DNA of 64,000 bases from Hoplostethus atlanticus (taxonomy: Eukaryota; Chordata; Actinopteri; Trachichthyiformes; Trachichthyidae): contig JAXDDX010000005.1 in NCBI GenBank assembly GCA_034670405.1, forward strand, positions 6,766,001 to 6,830,000, given 5' to 3'. The position numbers and the translations under genes were made by a program. Below are positions 10,840 to 23,200 of the stretch, piece by piece. The notes under the pieces are model-generated. The model was not told where the DNA came from. It did no database searches and saw nothing but the letters and a program-made list of their open reading frames with translations. Within the stretch, counting starts at the first letter, position 1. The number at the start of each line of letters is the position of its first letter.

Positions 10840-12180
10840 CAATAATAACTTAGCGTTAGACGACTAACTTGATAACCTGTTTGCTCTAAGGCTAGCTAAA
10901 GTCATAGCAACTAGTTAGCTACGGAGCTCACTAATCTAACTATCTAACTAGTAGTACAGTGTCCTAGTGTTCAATGTCTCCCAGCCAGTTAGCTAACGTT
11001 AGTTAGCCTAGCCATGTGATAGTGCTAGTTGAGACATCACAGTGGGCAGCTGATGTAGTAATAGTAACGTTACATTACTGCAGCGGACATTAATGTCCTG
11101 GGATTGTGGCGTCATCGTAAATTAAAATGAAGATAAACTATGATATCCAGTTGGTGATCGTCATAAGGCATACAAACACTAATATGAATAAAAATAAATT
11201 ATATTTCCGGAAAAACATTAATTTATGGGTTCAGTTTATGGGTAAACTGGGTTTAGGTGGGCTTTAGAGTAACGTTAGACATCCATGTTGACCCCAAAGA
11301 GTTTCAGTATGCCTGGCCCAAAATCATTTAACAATTGTGAAGTCTCCCTTGAATTAGTTTGCAGGACCATTTTTGCCTCCTAATTTGAGATGGAACCAAT
11401 GCAGTTTAGCAGTGCTCAACTCTCTTTACAGGACACTTATCATATCGGTGGCTCAAATTGATTAACCCTTGATATGTCACAAACTTGCAACACATTTTTC
11501 ATGTGTTGGACCACTTTTCCAGGTCAAAAAAACCATTCGTGTGATGCTACAGAGTTTGTAGGTATAACTCAGTTGTACCAGTGGCCCAAAATAGTTTAAT
11601 CCATCTAGTCTAAAAACATTGATACGATTATGATGATGAGCAATATCATAGTTACTTATGATAACAAAATATAACTGAAGGATGTTAAAATAAGTTAGAG
11701 GTGTAGAGGTGAAGTGAAAATGTGTGTATTTATGTTTTGGGGGTTAGAAACAAATTCTAGCATTCACTTAACTGAAAGAAAGAGAAGCTTCAATTTGGAA
11801 ATTAAATTCAGCTTGCTGCAGAAAGGAAGGTTGTACAAGACAGAAGAATGGTGGGCTGGTTTACAGTGAAATGGATAGATAGCAACTGCCTGATGCACTA
11901 AGGGATATAGCTTTGACATTGACTAATGCTATCAATATGACAAGGCAGTCAGTGAATATAAAAAGGCAGCAGACTCGGCGTATAAGGATTAAATCTAACA
12001 ACGATTACATTCTATTTTTTGCCTGCATTTCGATAAGCTTTGATTTGATTAATGTTGATTCTGTAAAAAGTGCAATAGGTATTATATAACTTAAATCCCT
12101 TAACTAATTCAGTAAGCAGCAATTGCAAGCTTTATTATGTATATGGAAGAAAAAAAACTCTTCAAAACTTTCTCTCTGTT
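10840..12180. other. first intron/upstream stretch with nothing recognised
   Basis: Begins with tgctagctaacgttag-type motifs common around teleost start sites, then AT-rich DNA with no coding exon, RNA gene or clear repeat. Confidence 0.5.
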
Positions 12181-12185
12181 TTCAA

Positions 12186-13765
12186 GACTGCCAGAGTCAC
12201 CCCCTTCTGAAGAAACCAACACTTGACCCCTCTGAGGTCAAGAACTTCCCTTCTACCCTTCCTATCCAAAACTCTTGAACGTGTTGTCTTTAATCAACTG
12301 TCCTTGTACCTCCACCAGAACAACCTCTTGGATCCCCACCAGTCACTCTGGTGGGTCACTCGACCGAGACCGCCCTCCTTGCAGTGACAGAGTCAGAGTC
12401 GAACTCTCTCTCCTCTGTCCTGATACTCCTGGACCTGTCTGCAGCGTTTGACACGGTGAACCACCAGATCCTCCTTTCCACCCTTGAGGGGATGGGTGTC
12501 TCAGGCTCTGCACTCTCCTCGTTTGCATCCTACCTGACGGGTCGCTCCTACCAGGAGACGCTGAGAGGGTCTGTGTCAGAACCACGCATGCTGGGGGTCC
12601 GCAAGGTTCGGTTGTGGGTCCTCCTCTTTTTTCCCTCTAGACAACATCTCTTGGTTCTGTTATCCACTACCATGACTTTTCCTACCACTGCTATGCCCAT
12701 AACACCCAGCTGATCTTGTCATTTCCCCCCCTGACACACAAGTGGCAGACATCTCGGAGTGGATGTCGATGCACCACCTCAGGCTCAACCTGGACAAGAC
12801 TGAGCTGGTGTTCCTCCCGGGGAAGGGCTGTCCGCACCGAGACCTGGCCATCACCATTGATAATGCTGTGGTGACGTCAACTCGGACTGCGAGGAATCTG
12901 GGTGTGACCCTGGACGACCAACTGTCGTTCTCGGCAAACATCGCATCAGTGACACGCTCCTGCAGATTCCTCCTCTACAACATCTGGAGGATTCGCCCCT
13001 TCCTCACTGACAAGGCAGCGCAGGTGCTCATCCAGTGTCTTGTCATCTCCCGCCTGGACTACTGCAACTCCCTCCTTGCTGGTGCCCCGACGTCTGACCT
13101 GTTCAGAGAGCTGAGAGAGAGCAGAGAGCATGTTCAGAAAGCTGCAGCTCGTCTGGTGTTCAATCGCCCCAAGTTCTCCCATACAACTACCCATCTCCTG
13201 TTCTCTACACTGGCTCCCTGTAGCAGCTCGCACCCAGTTCAAGACCCTGGTGCTAGCCTATAGGGCAGTGAAAGGAACAGCTCCTTCTTACCTCCAGGCT
13301 ATGGTCAAGCCTTACACCCCCACTCCACCAATTCACTCTGCTGCCTCGAGGCGACTGGTTGCCCCGTCGCTCCGAGGCCCCTGCGGCCGATCTACATGAT
13401 CACGGCTCTTCTGTGTCCTGACCCCACAGTGGTGGAATGAACTCCCCACTGATGTCAGGACAGCAGAGTCACCGCCCATCTTTGGCCGCAGGCTGAAAGC
13501 CCACCTCTTCAAGAAACACTATCCTGACCCTTCCTCTTAGCTCTTGTTTATTTGCTTCACTTATTTGTCTCATTTGTTTAAGAAAAAGCAGGTATCTAAC
13601 TTATTGCACTTTTACCTTAGCACTGGTTCTGCTCTTAGATGCTTGTTTAGGAAGGAAATGCACTTACGATTTCTGGTGACTAGTAGTTTTCTTCCCTACC
13701 TATGTTGAATGCACTTTGGATAAAATGTCTGCTAAATTCCTGTGATGTAATGTAATGTAATATGC
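12186..13765 (+). pseudogene. L2-clade LINE, decayed second copy
   Basis: Same family as 3146-4818: TETALLAVTES, DLSAAFDTVNHQILLSTLEG, LDYCNSLLAGAP and [20 protein letters not shown] recur, but frames change at about 12590 and 13190, a piece around the YADD box is deleted or altered (nearby reads CYAHNTQ), and stops intervene. It extends slightly further 5' (ESPPSEET) than the first copy. It ends in the (tgtaa)n tail near 13745-13762. Confidence 0.88.
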
Positions 13766-14144
13766 AAGCATGAAATGCATGAAAAAAGGTTTTCTAAACT
13801 AAGCCAGGCAAAATTAACTCAGGCCTTTACATTACATTTAGATGTGTGCTTTACTTTATGTAGGCCATTAAAATGAAAAAAAAAACCATTAAAAAAAATC
13901 ATGGTTCAACAATAAGAATTTTTTTTCACTTGCCCAGGTTGGGCCAGTACATTCTTAGTGTATTTTCACTGGTCCAGAACCAATGACTACTGTTAAGTTC
14001 TATTTTTATAAAATTTGAGAAACAATTGACTTAGAAATATGCCATGTTGACTTCTCGCCTATGACCCTGTAGAGATTTTGATCTTTGACCTCCTACCTCG
14101 TAAAGAAAGGGTCGGTTTGACCTCTGATCTTTAACCCTATAGAT

Positions 14145-14252
14145 ATGTACCAAGTCCCGGTCCAGAAGCTGGAGAGCATCAGAACCTCCAGGAAGAGAGT
14201 CAAAGAGATTCTGACTGACATAGGACTCGACTCCTGCCAGGAATTCCTGAAG
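14145..14252 (+). CDS. adnp2: adnp2 coding exon 1 (start exon)
   Basis: Acceptor AG at 14141-14142 is followed two bases later by the ATG. The 36 codons encode the diagnostic ADNP2 N-terminus ([13 protein letters not shown], then [17 protein letters not shown]) and end at donor gtaata in phase 0. Human ADNP2 begins MFQIPVENLDNIR and shares the DIGLDSC motif, which separates it from ADNP (DIGLEYC). The ATG is the first in the exon, so an upstream non-coding exon is implied. Confidence 0.93.
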
Positions 14253-17200
14253 GTAATATTACTATTGTTAATAATGTTAGTTATAGTAGGGTCAATGTAG
14301 GATGGGCGGTATGTCCTAAAATTCGGTAATCACGGTATATACTTTTCATTTTGGACGGTAACGGTATATATCACAACAGGGTTTCCTGCACTTTATAGGC
14401 AAGGTCTCTGAGATGCTACCTAACTGAGATGAATTGTTTGATCTTACCGTGGCTGCTGTTATGTGTTCCTGATGTCCATGGATTATTGTAGTCCATGTAT
14501 GATATTGTTTAAATAATAATGAAACAAGAACAGACAAACAATAAAGAAAGAAAGAAAGAAAGAAAGAAAGCACCCAATGTGCAGCTTGCTTAGCTTCCAA
14601 TCAGTGGCAGTGCCACGGTCAAACATTGTCACCCATCGTCGCCCCCTAGGGGCGCACATTATGTGGTATTTCAAATGTAAGAGCCCCCTCCTGTGCAAGT
14701 GGTAAATAGGCTGCTTTGTGTAATTGTATTGCAGAATACAAAAAGAAAAGTGCATTGTACCCACATTGCACCCACATTGTTTCATCATTGTCAGTTTAAC
14801 TTTAACGTCAGTATGCCTGATTATGTGAACAATAATCATACATGAGTCTTTTGTTAATATTTAAAATAAATATCTAAACTACTTTCACTTTTCACATTTA
14901 CTTTCACTGCATCACTTTTCATCATTCATGTTTGTGGTTAAGCAGCGTTGTGTGTGGCCAGTACTGTGACATCTGTTTCTGGGATTTTCTGTTGAAGTTC
15001 TGTGGGTGGCGATCTTTTCTTTGTTTAGCCATTGTGCTGTTGCTGCTCATACTTCTTCTATTTATTTATTGGCGGTTGGCAACAACTTAAAAGATGCCTT
15101 ACTGCCACACAGTGATCTGGAGTGTGGACTGAGGATTTACATGATCTTTAATGATAATAATACAAAGGATTTGAGAGAAAAAAAAATCTAATCAAAAGCT
15201 TATTCTATTCATCAGCTCCGTTCTTAAATGCTCTAATAAAAACGTAAGGCAGTTATCACCTGATGAACTATTAAGAATTTTGCAAATAAATAAATTCCTC
15301 CTTAACTTCTTGTAAACTAGATATTAATGATTCTCTCTTGGATGTATTTATGATTATATTTAGTATAATATAGAGATGGTGGGTGGGCATCTTTTTACAA
15401 GTGAATTGTTTTTTCCCATGGAACAGTGTACCATAGTTATACTATAGGCACCTAGTGTTAGTTCTTCCTTATAGGCTACAACTTACTTGTGAAGCAAGGT
15501 TCAACTCAAACAGTATTTTATTAAGGAATGTGAGGGTGAAAACAACTGAAATTGTCAAATCACACATAAGGCTATTTGTCAAATCACATAGTAAACTACT
15601 TTATTTAGTACACTGCATTTTTAGTTCCTATTTGACAAATACAAGCTTGTATGCATGACCTGACCAAATTGTATTCAAAGGGCGCACAGAGAAGCAGATC
15701 TAGGGCCAGTAACAATAGTTAAAACCAGGGCCCAGTTTTTCAAAACTTTTGATTTGGATCAGAATTGTCCAGATAGTCACATCCCTTTTTTCATAATCCA
15801 GGATCAGAATGATCTCATCGATTTTGAGACAGTTTTCATAACACTATCGGGTTGGACAATTCTGATCCAAATATCACAAGATCAAGATTTTAAAATCCGG
15901 ATTTGCAGTTCTTTAATCATCCTTTATCTTGCCATCTGTTGCCATAAAATAATGTTACAGCATGTTTAGTAAAATCATTAACTACATGTACATGTATGCA
16001 AATTACTTTTATTCTTTTACTTTTATTCTCCATCTGCTCACTTAACACTAGAATACAAAGAAACCTAGAACAAAATCTCAACATTTAAACATCCCATACA
16101 ATGGCAAAAAAAAAAAAATTCTCTGCTTGCTGCTTTCTTTCAAGGAGTATTTTAGAAATAAAGGTTCAAAAGAGAATTTTGCAATGTCCATCCTGCTGGT
16201 CCTGCTGATTTTTATTACTATGTTCCAAATGTGGATGGACATTGTCATTTAAAAATACACAAACAGAATTATGTGGAAGAGTGTTTATCAGTTGCAACAA
16301 CATGCTGTAAATAAGAACAAAAAGAGTTACTTCTCTAAGGATTGAACACGCTGAACAGTAAGGTGCTTTTTTCTGTTTACCTACAAAATGTCAGTAGGTA
16401 TGACACATCATTTTGAAGATTTTGTTTAGTTACCATTGAAATATGAAAATCTATTGTGTGTTTTCAATCATGTTTAGGTTGATTTCCTCACAAATTACAA
16501 GTTACACACAATTCATTTCTGTAAAAAGTAAGGCCTCATTTTTCTTAAATCAACCCCAAATCCAGCCCTTGAGTGGGATCAAGATTATCCTGATGTTTGG
16601 ACTTAACACTTTCCCAGATTTCTGCCTTGAATTTTGAAAAACGAAAAGCAACCTTTAAGATTGATTAAAGGTACGGTTGGATTATCAAATCCAAATCCTA
16701 ATTTTTAAGATCAGAATTATCTTTATCCAGTTTTGAGAAATTGGGCCCAGGAGAGCCTGTCATCCCAACACTGACTAACTTCTAGCAGAAATAGCTTATA
16801 TTCTTTCATGGCTTTAGAAAAGATGATTGTTTAAATATGTTTTTCTTGGGGAAAATTATCATCAGTGATGTGACTCTTGCTCTCTCTCTCTTTCTCTGTT
16901 GGTCTGTTAGGAGCTGAAGGGTGTTGATGCTGATCAGAATTGGTTTGAAAACACAGACTGGGAAGACCTCACAGACTGTTATAAGTCCAAGAGGAGAAAG
17001 AAGGTATCTACACTGTAGGGTTGGCGATTGGAAAATCTAAAGAAACATTTCACCCCAAAATGAAAATTCACACAGTGAGTTACCTACTGCAGTTCCATCT
17101 CAGCCTTATAATACACAGTTGAAGTGAACGGGGTCTGGTTGTTTAAAGTTTCAAAAGTAGCATAAAATGTCCCTCAGCTGTCTCCTAAACAACTCCTACA

Positions 17201-20200
17201 ACCACTTGTATTGGCTCAGTGGAGTTAGGAACAGCAACAACATTGGGCAGGCATCTTATCTATGATTTAATTACAGTATATTTTGGCCTGTAGTGGGTTA
17301 TCAATTAACTGGTGAGCAGGAATGCACAATGGGGGAGTTCTTCGGTGGCATTGCACTCATGTTGACCTTATATCTCTATATCCAAGTGTTGGAAAAATGT
17401 ACACACCTGATAACTAAGTAGTTTATATAATCATATATAAATAAGTTTCACAAGTGTGGATATAGATACTGTACCTCTGTCTCATAACGCCTTATAACGC
17501 GGGTAAGGAGTGCACGTGTGGAGATAGATAGACCTCTGCCTAATAGCATCAGTGTCACAATCAGATTCAGGGGAATTGCCTAAGGAGTAAGTAAGTAAGG
17601 AGTGCACATAAAATTCCTGTGACTGTAGAATGATCATCTAAAGTTCCATGTCTTTAAAGGTAACCTCAGGTAATGTGACAAGTCAACAACACCACACAAT
17701 GCATTTTCCACTTTGTAGTATTATATAATTTACAAATAATCACAACACTATTTAAGTAGGATCTCAAACTTGGACAAGAAAATATGCCTACAAGAAATAA
17801 CAAATAACATGTTGAGTGATACGAGAGGGCTTCTAGAGCAAATAGAAGACTGATACTAATATAACATTATCATATTATCTCCCTTCCCTGGTAGTGGTGC
17901 TACCGTAGCCAGAGCCTTTGCTGCTCTCTCTGCTGGTTCTCCAGTCATTCCTGGTTCACATTCAGGAGCCATGTTCAACGCTGCCACGAGGAGGAGGAGG
18001 ACCTGGCCTCCCTGTCTCCCTGCTCACGCTGCTCCTACATCTCCAGACCTGACCTCCTCAACAGACACACCAAGATGTTTCCACTCCCAGACACAGGGGG
18101 GCCCTAACAACAACAGCAGCAACAGCAAAACCCCAGTGTCTACCTCCCAGGTTGGTTTTTAGTTCAAAAGTTACAGTGCTGTGAAAAAGTATTTGCCCCC
18201 TTTCTGATTCTTGCCATTTTTGCATATTTTTACATTTAATTTGATCAAATCCTTTTGCAGGTTCAAGTAGTATTTAAAGTGAGTCTGATAGAAGAAAATG
18301 ACACATTTTTGTTGCTTCTTTCATTTGTGTGATGTTCAAAGTAATCAAAATGCAATCTTCTCTTGTGAAAAAGTTTTTGCCCCCTCCTTAAGTCAACCCA
18401 ATTAAAGACATAATTCAGTCAGCTGATTGAACACAGGCTTTATTATAACCAACCCTGCCCAATATGTCAATAATAAATAATAGAATAATTAATATAAGAA
18501 AAAGCTCACTTATTTTGACCCTTACTATCAGACTGAAGTTGCCAGCACAAACGTGGTCTAGAGGCACATCATGCCACGATCAAAGAAAATTACTTAAGAA
18601 ATCAGAGGAAAAGTTGTTGATATCTATCAGTCTGTAAAGGGTTACAAAGACATTTCTAAGGCTCTGGGGCTCCACCGAACTACAATGAGAGCCATAATCT
18701 CCAAATGGAGAAAATTTGGAACAGTAGTGACTCTTCCCAGGAGTGGACCCCCTGCCAAAATCTCAGGGTAAAATCATCCAGGAGGTCACAAAGAATCCTA
18801 GAACAACATCCAAAGAACTACAGGCTTCTCTTGCCTGTCAGTGTTCATGACTTCACAATCAGAAAGTGACTGGGCAAGGAAAGGATCCCTACAGAGATAG
18901 ACCTTTGTTTAACCAGAAACCAGAGGTGTCAAATTCCGGGTTCAGAAAGTAAAAGTCCTGCCAGGATTTTTCTCCACCTGTGCTCTTAACCAGGTGATCG
19001 CAATTATCAGTCTCTCCCCATGCTGTAGAATGAACTAATTAGAAAATCTAAATAAAACCCTGGCAAGTCCTTTTACTTTCTGGACCTGGATTTTACACTA
19101 CTGCCAGAAACAGAAGTCTCGCTCAAGGAAAAGTCTCGCTCTGAAAGACAAAGGTTTCTGGTTAAACAAAGGTCTATCTCTGTAGGGATCCTTTCCGTAA
19201 TGTTATCAGACACTTCGAATAACAATCTGAGCCTGTCAGTGGCAAAACCAACCACTTTTAGTGGACGTACTTTGATCGGGCGCAGTGGCCCCAAAGGATT
19301 ACGTTGCAGCCCGTTTCGCGGCTGCCGGCTGAGGTGATCTACTGGACCAATTCCAAAACTTTTTGTACCTTTTAGTCATTTAGACCCCAAAATATGTAAA
19401 AATAGGGCCCAGGTTTAAAAATACTGGAATTATCCTTTAAGTTCACTTCTTTTTCAATTGTTTTAAATTGCCTCATATTCAAAGAGACAATGACAAAATA
19501 ATTAATATTGCTAGTGGATTAATACTCTCTACTGTAGGTAGCATGGATTGAACCTGAATGTATGCTTGTGTACAGATTAGGTCTAATTTGTTTCTTCTCT
19601 CAGGTGGGAGCTCGTGTGTCCAAACCAGGAGTCAGTGGAGACAAGTTCTCCTGTGCTCGCTGTGGTTTCCATGACAGCTTGCTGTATGTAGTGAGGAAAC
19701 ATGTTCTGGTCAGCCACTGCGAGTCGTTGCTGCAGCATTATTATGGACAACGCTCAACATCCAGCAACCAGACGCTTACCGACACTACCAGTTCTAACAG
19801 TAATCATAACCAAGGTACTTAGAATGAGACTGATAACGGTTGTTCTGTAACTCATAAGCAGTTGACCCAGGATTTCATGGAGGTTCTTGTGATTATGCTC
19901 GACGTTGCAATGACTTTTGTCAAAGAATGTGATGTAATTTGCTGAGTTTTAGGAAGTATAATTGCAGGAATTGGCAAGAATTGCAAGGCAAGGAAAAGTG
20001 GAACTGTAAAGGCACTAAAGAGATACCAGAAATGGGAGTTTTATAACTACCCCCCATTAAGAAAGAGTCATAAAATCACTTCCTGTGATAATAAATAGGG
20101 CTGGGCAATATGGCTAGAAATTATCCCGATATCAAGGTGTGACCAGCATGCACACAAACATTCTTTTAAGAGATGTCAGTATAACATGCGGTATTGTTCA

Positions 20201-23200
20201 AAGAAAATCATGCATCCTTGCTTAACATTATTTTAGAAGTCATGCAATAAGGTATATGTAATACAATTCAAAACCTTTACATGAAAATGTAAAATGCACA
20301 TTGGCATTGAGTGCATGAAGTTAAAACATTTCCACAAATGAAAATAAAATATTTGATATTGGCTCAGTTAGAGTAGAAAAAAGGCAAACAATTTAACAGC
20401 TACACAACATGGATTTTTAATACATTCAAAACGTTTAGTGCCCCTGTCAGAACTGGGCTCTGTTTTCCACTTGAAGGTATGCAAATTTGTGTTTATTAAT
20501 TAAAGTGTTTATTAATTAAAGCAGCCCATATCAAATACAACACACTACAACCTTTTATACATGAAAATTAAATAACATTATAATTAGAGCAAGTGACACA
20601 TTAGCTAAATGAAATGCCTAAAAAGGTAAACAAACTGTCTCAGAAATCAGAATAATCTATTTTTAATAGATTAAAAATGTTCATTTGGCACATCAGTACT
20701 GAGTGCAATAAAATCAATCAATCAATTTATTTGTATAGCCCTTAATCACCGTTACAGTCTCTAAGGGCTTCACAGTGCCAACATGTGAAACGATAAATGG
20801 TTAGTACACGACATCCCCCAGCCTCAGAGGACAAGGAAAAATTGTAAGAAACCTCGGGAGGGGCTACTCAGAGAGGGATCCCCCTACCAGGACGTCCTGT
20901 GATCTGAGGGCACGCATCGGTTTATATGTTTTAATCAGATCTGATAAGTAGGGCGGTGCCATCCCATGTAACGATTTATATGTAAGTAAAAGCACCTTGA
21001 AGTCACACCTGGCCTGAATTGGTAGCCAGTGTAATGAGGCTAGGATGGGCGTTATATGGTCAGATTTCCTAGTTTTGGTCAGGATGCTTTTGGCAGCAGC
21101 ATTCTGGACCAGTTGTAGTTTTTTAGTGCGCCCAGTAGGTAAGCCTGAAAAGAGGACACATCTTCAATAGTCGATTCTCGATGATACAAAGGCATACAAA
21201 TTTCTGCGTCTGCCTCTGTTAGAATGGGTTGAATCTTGGCAATATTGCGAAGATGATAAAATGCTGTTTTAGTGGTCTCCTTAATAGGCAACTCGAATGA
21301 GAGGGTAGGGTCGAATTTTACCCCAGATCTTTAACGTATGGGCTCTGGGAGATTACACAACTATCAAAATTTAAAGTACTAATTTAAAGTAATGTCTATG
21401 TCTAGCTGGTCCTACAATCAGCATGTCAGTTTTGTTGCCATTAAGTAGTAGTAAGTTACAGGGACATCCAACATTTGACCTCCGATAGGCAAGCCTCTAA
21501 GTTTTGAAATTGGGTGTTATCGGTTGGTTTGACGGGTATTTAAATTTGGGTGTCATCGGCGTAACAGTGGAATTTAATGCCAAATTTACGAATGATGTCA
21601 CCAAGTGGTAACATATAGAAAGAGAATAGTAGTGGCCCTAGGACAGAGCCTTGTGGCACACCAAAGTCCCTATTGCAACACTCTGAGGTCATGTTGTTGT
21701 AAAAGACGCGGCGTTATCTATTGAGTAGATAGGACCTAAACCAAGAAAGTGCTGATCCCCGGATACCAATATAATTTTCAAGACTGTTCGAGCATTGTAT
21801 GATCAATTGTGTCGAAGGCTGCACTCAAGGTCAAGCAATAGTGCTGAGGTTGAGTTGGAGTCAATAGCTAACAGGAGATCATTGACTACTCTTGTGAGTG
21901 CAGTTTCGGTGGAGTGGAAAGATCTAAAGCCAGATTGAAAGGGATCAAATAGGTTGTTTTTTGACAAAAGATCCATATGTTCACTGGCTACTGGAATGAC
22001 AGATTTGAGATTGGTCTATAGTTCTGAAGTATTTTGCGATCAAGGTTTGTTTTTTTCAATAATGGCTTGATCACAGCCGTTTAAAGGCGGAGGGCACAGT
22101 GCCAGTGGAGAGCGACCGATTGATTATATAGAAAATGGAAGGTCATAGGATAGGGAAAAGTTCTTTAAGCAGTTTAGCAGGCAGGGGGTCAAGCATGCAG
22201 GTCATGGGTTTAGACGACAGAATTAACTTGGTGAGAGTGTCTAAGGAAACTGACTCAAACTGTGAGAAAAGACATTCAGCCCAGGAAACACCAAGTGAAC
22301 TTTTCAGGGGTGAGATGGCACCACCAGTGGAGAGTATACTGGTGATCTCATCTCTAATCAGCGTGATTTTCTGAGTAAAAAAAGACATGAAATCATTCAG
22401 AGAAATCAGAGAGATATCAGAGGAGAGGGGGTTCCATGTTAGCTTAGCAACAGTGTCAAATAGAAACTTTGGGTTGTTTTTATTTACACTGATTAACCTA
22501 GAGAAGTGTGCAGTTTTGGCTGACGAGAGTGCGCGTTATAATTTAGCAAGCTACTGGACAATGTTTCAGATAGTAACGAGGCCGTGATAGCAGTAATACG
22601 ACGGCTGATATATGTACAATACAAGCCTGTCTACAGATTCTGGCTTGAGGGATGCTCATTGGCATGTGACAATGGTACAACTGCTACTAAATACTCTCTC
22701 CCTTTCTAGCTTTTCTACCTTTGATAGAGGAACCTCATACACTGTCAATATCCACATCAGCCAAGGCAACAATCCAAATTGCAGGCGCCACAATGTTTAT
22801 TTTCCTGGACTTGTCCATACCTGTAATTCCTCATATCACTGCCTGCCTCAACTCCTGAACCCTTGTCACTTAACGCTTGAATTGTACCATCTTCCTAAGC
22901 TTTTGACAGGTTTCTCTAACACTGTTGTCACCACTTTGTCATCTATAAAAAAACGTTCTGTCTACCACTTTCCCTTTAACAATGGAGATACTTTTTGGCT
23001 TACTTGGCTTCATTTTCATCCTAGCCCATTTTAGATTACTATTAAGCTTGTTCAGTAACCTACTGGTACAGAGAGCTATCAAAGTCATAGTCGTCCATAT
23101 GTACCCTGATTGGTGGGAGGCGCAATCCTCCCTGCAGCCTTTCCTCACTCACTACCCACTTTGGAGCCCTAATAATGACCTCCATTGCCATAGTAAAAGC

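Noticed and set aside
22143..22388. Overlapping plus/minus frames suggesting antisense regulation
   Set aside because: The minus frame is the L2 RT remnant and the plus frame is its shadow.
20700..22580. Possible host gene from several short open frames
   Set aside because: The reverse strand contains L2-type RT landmarks ([20 protein letters not shown]) broken by frameshifts.
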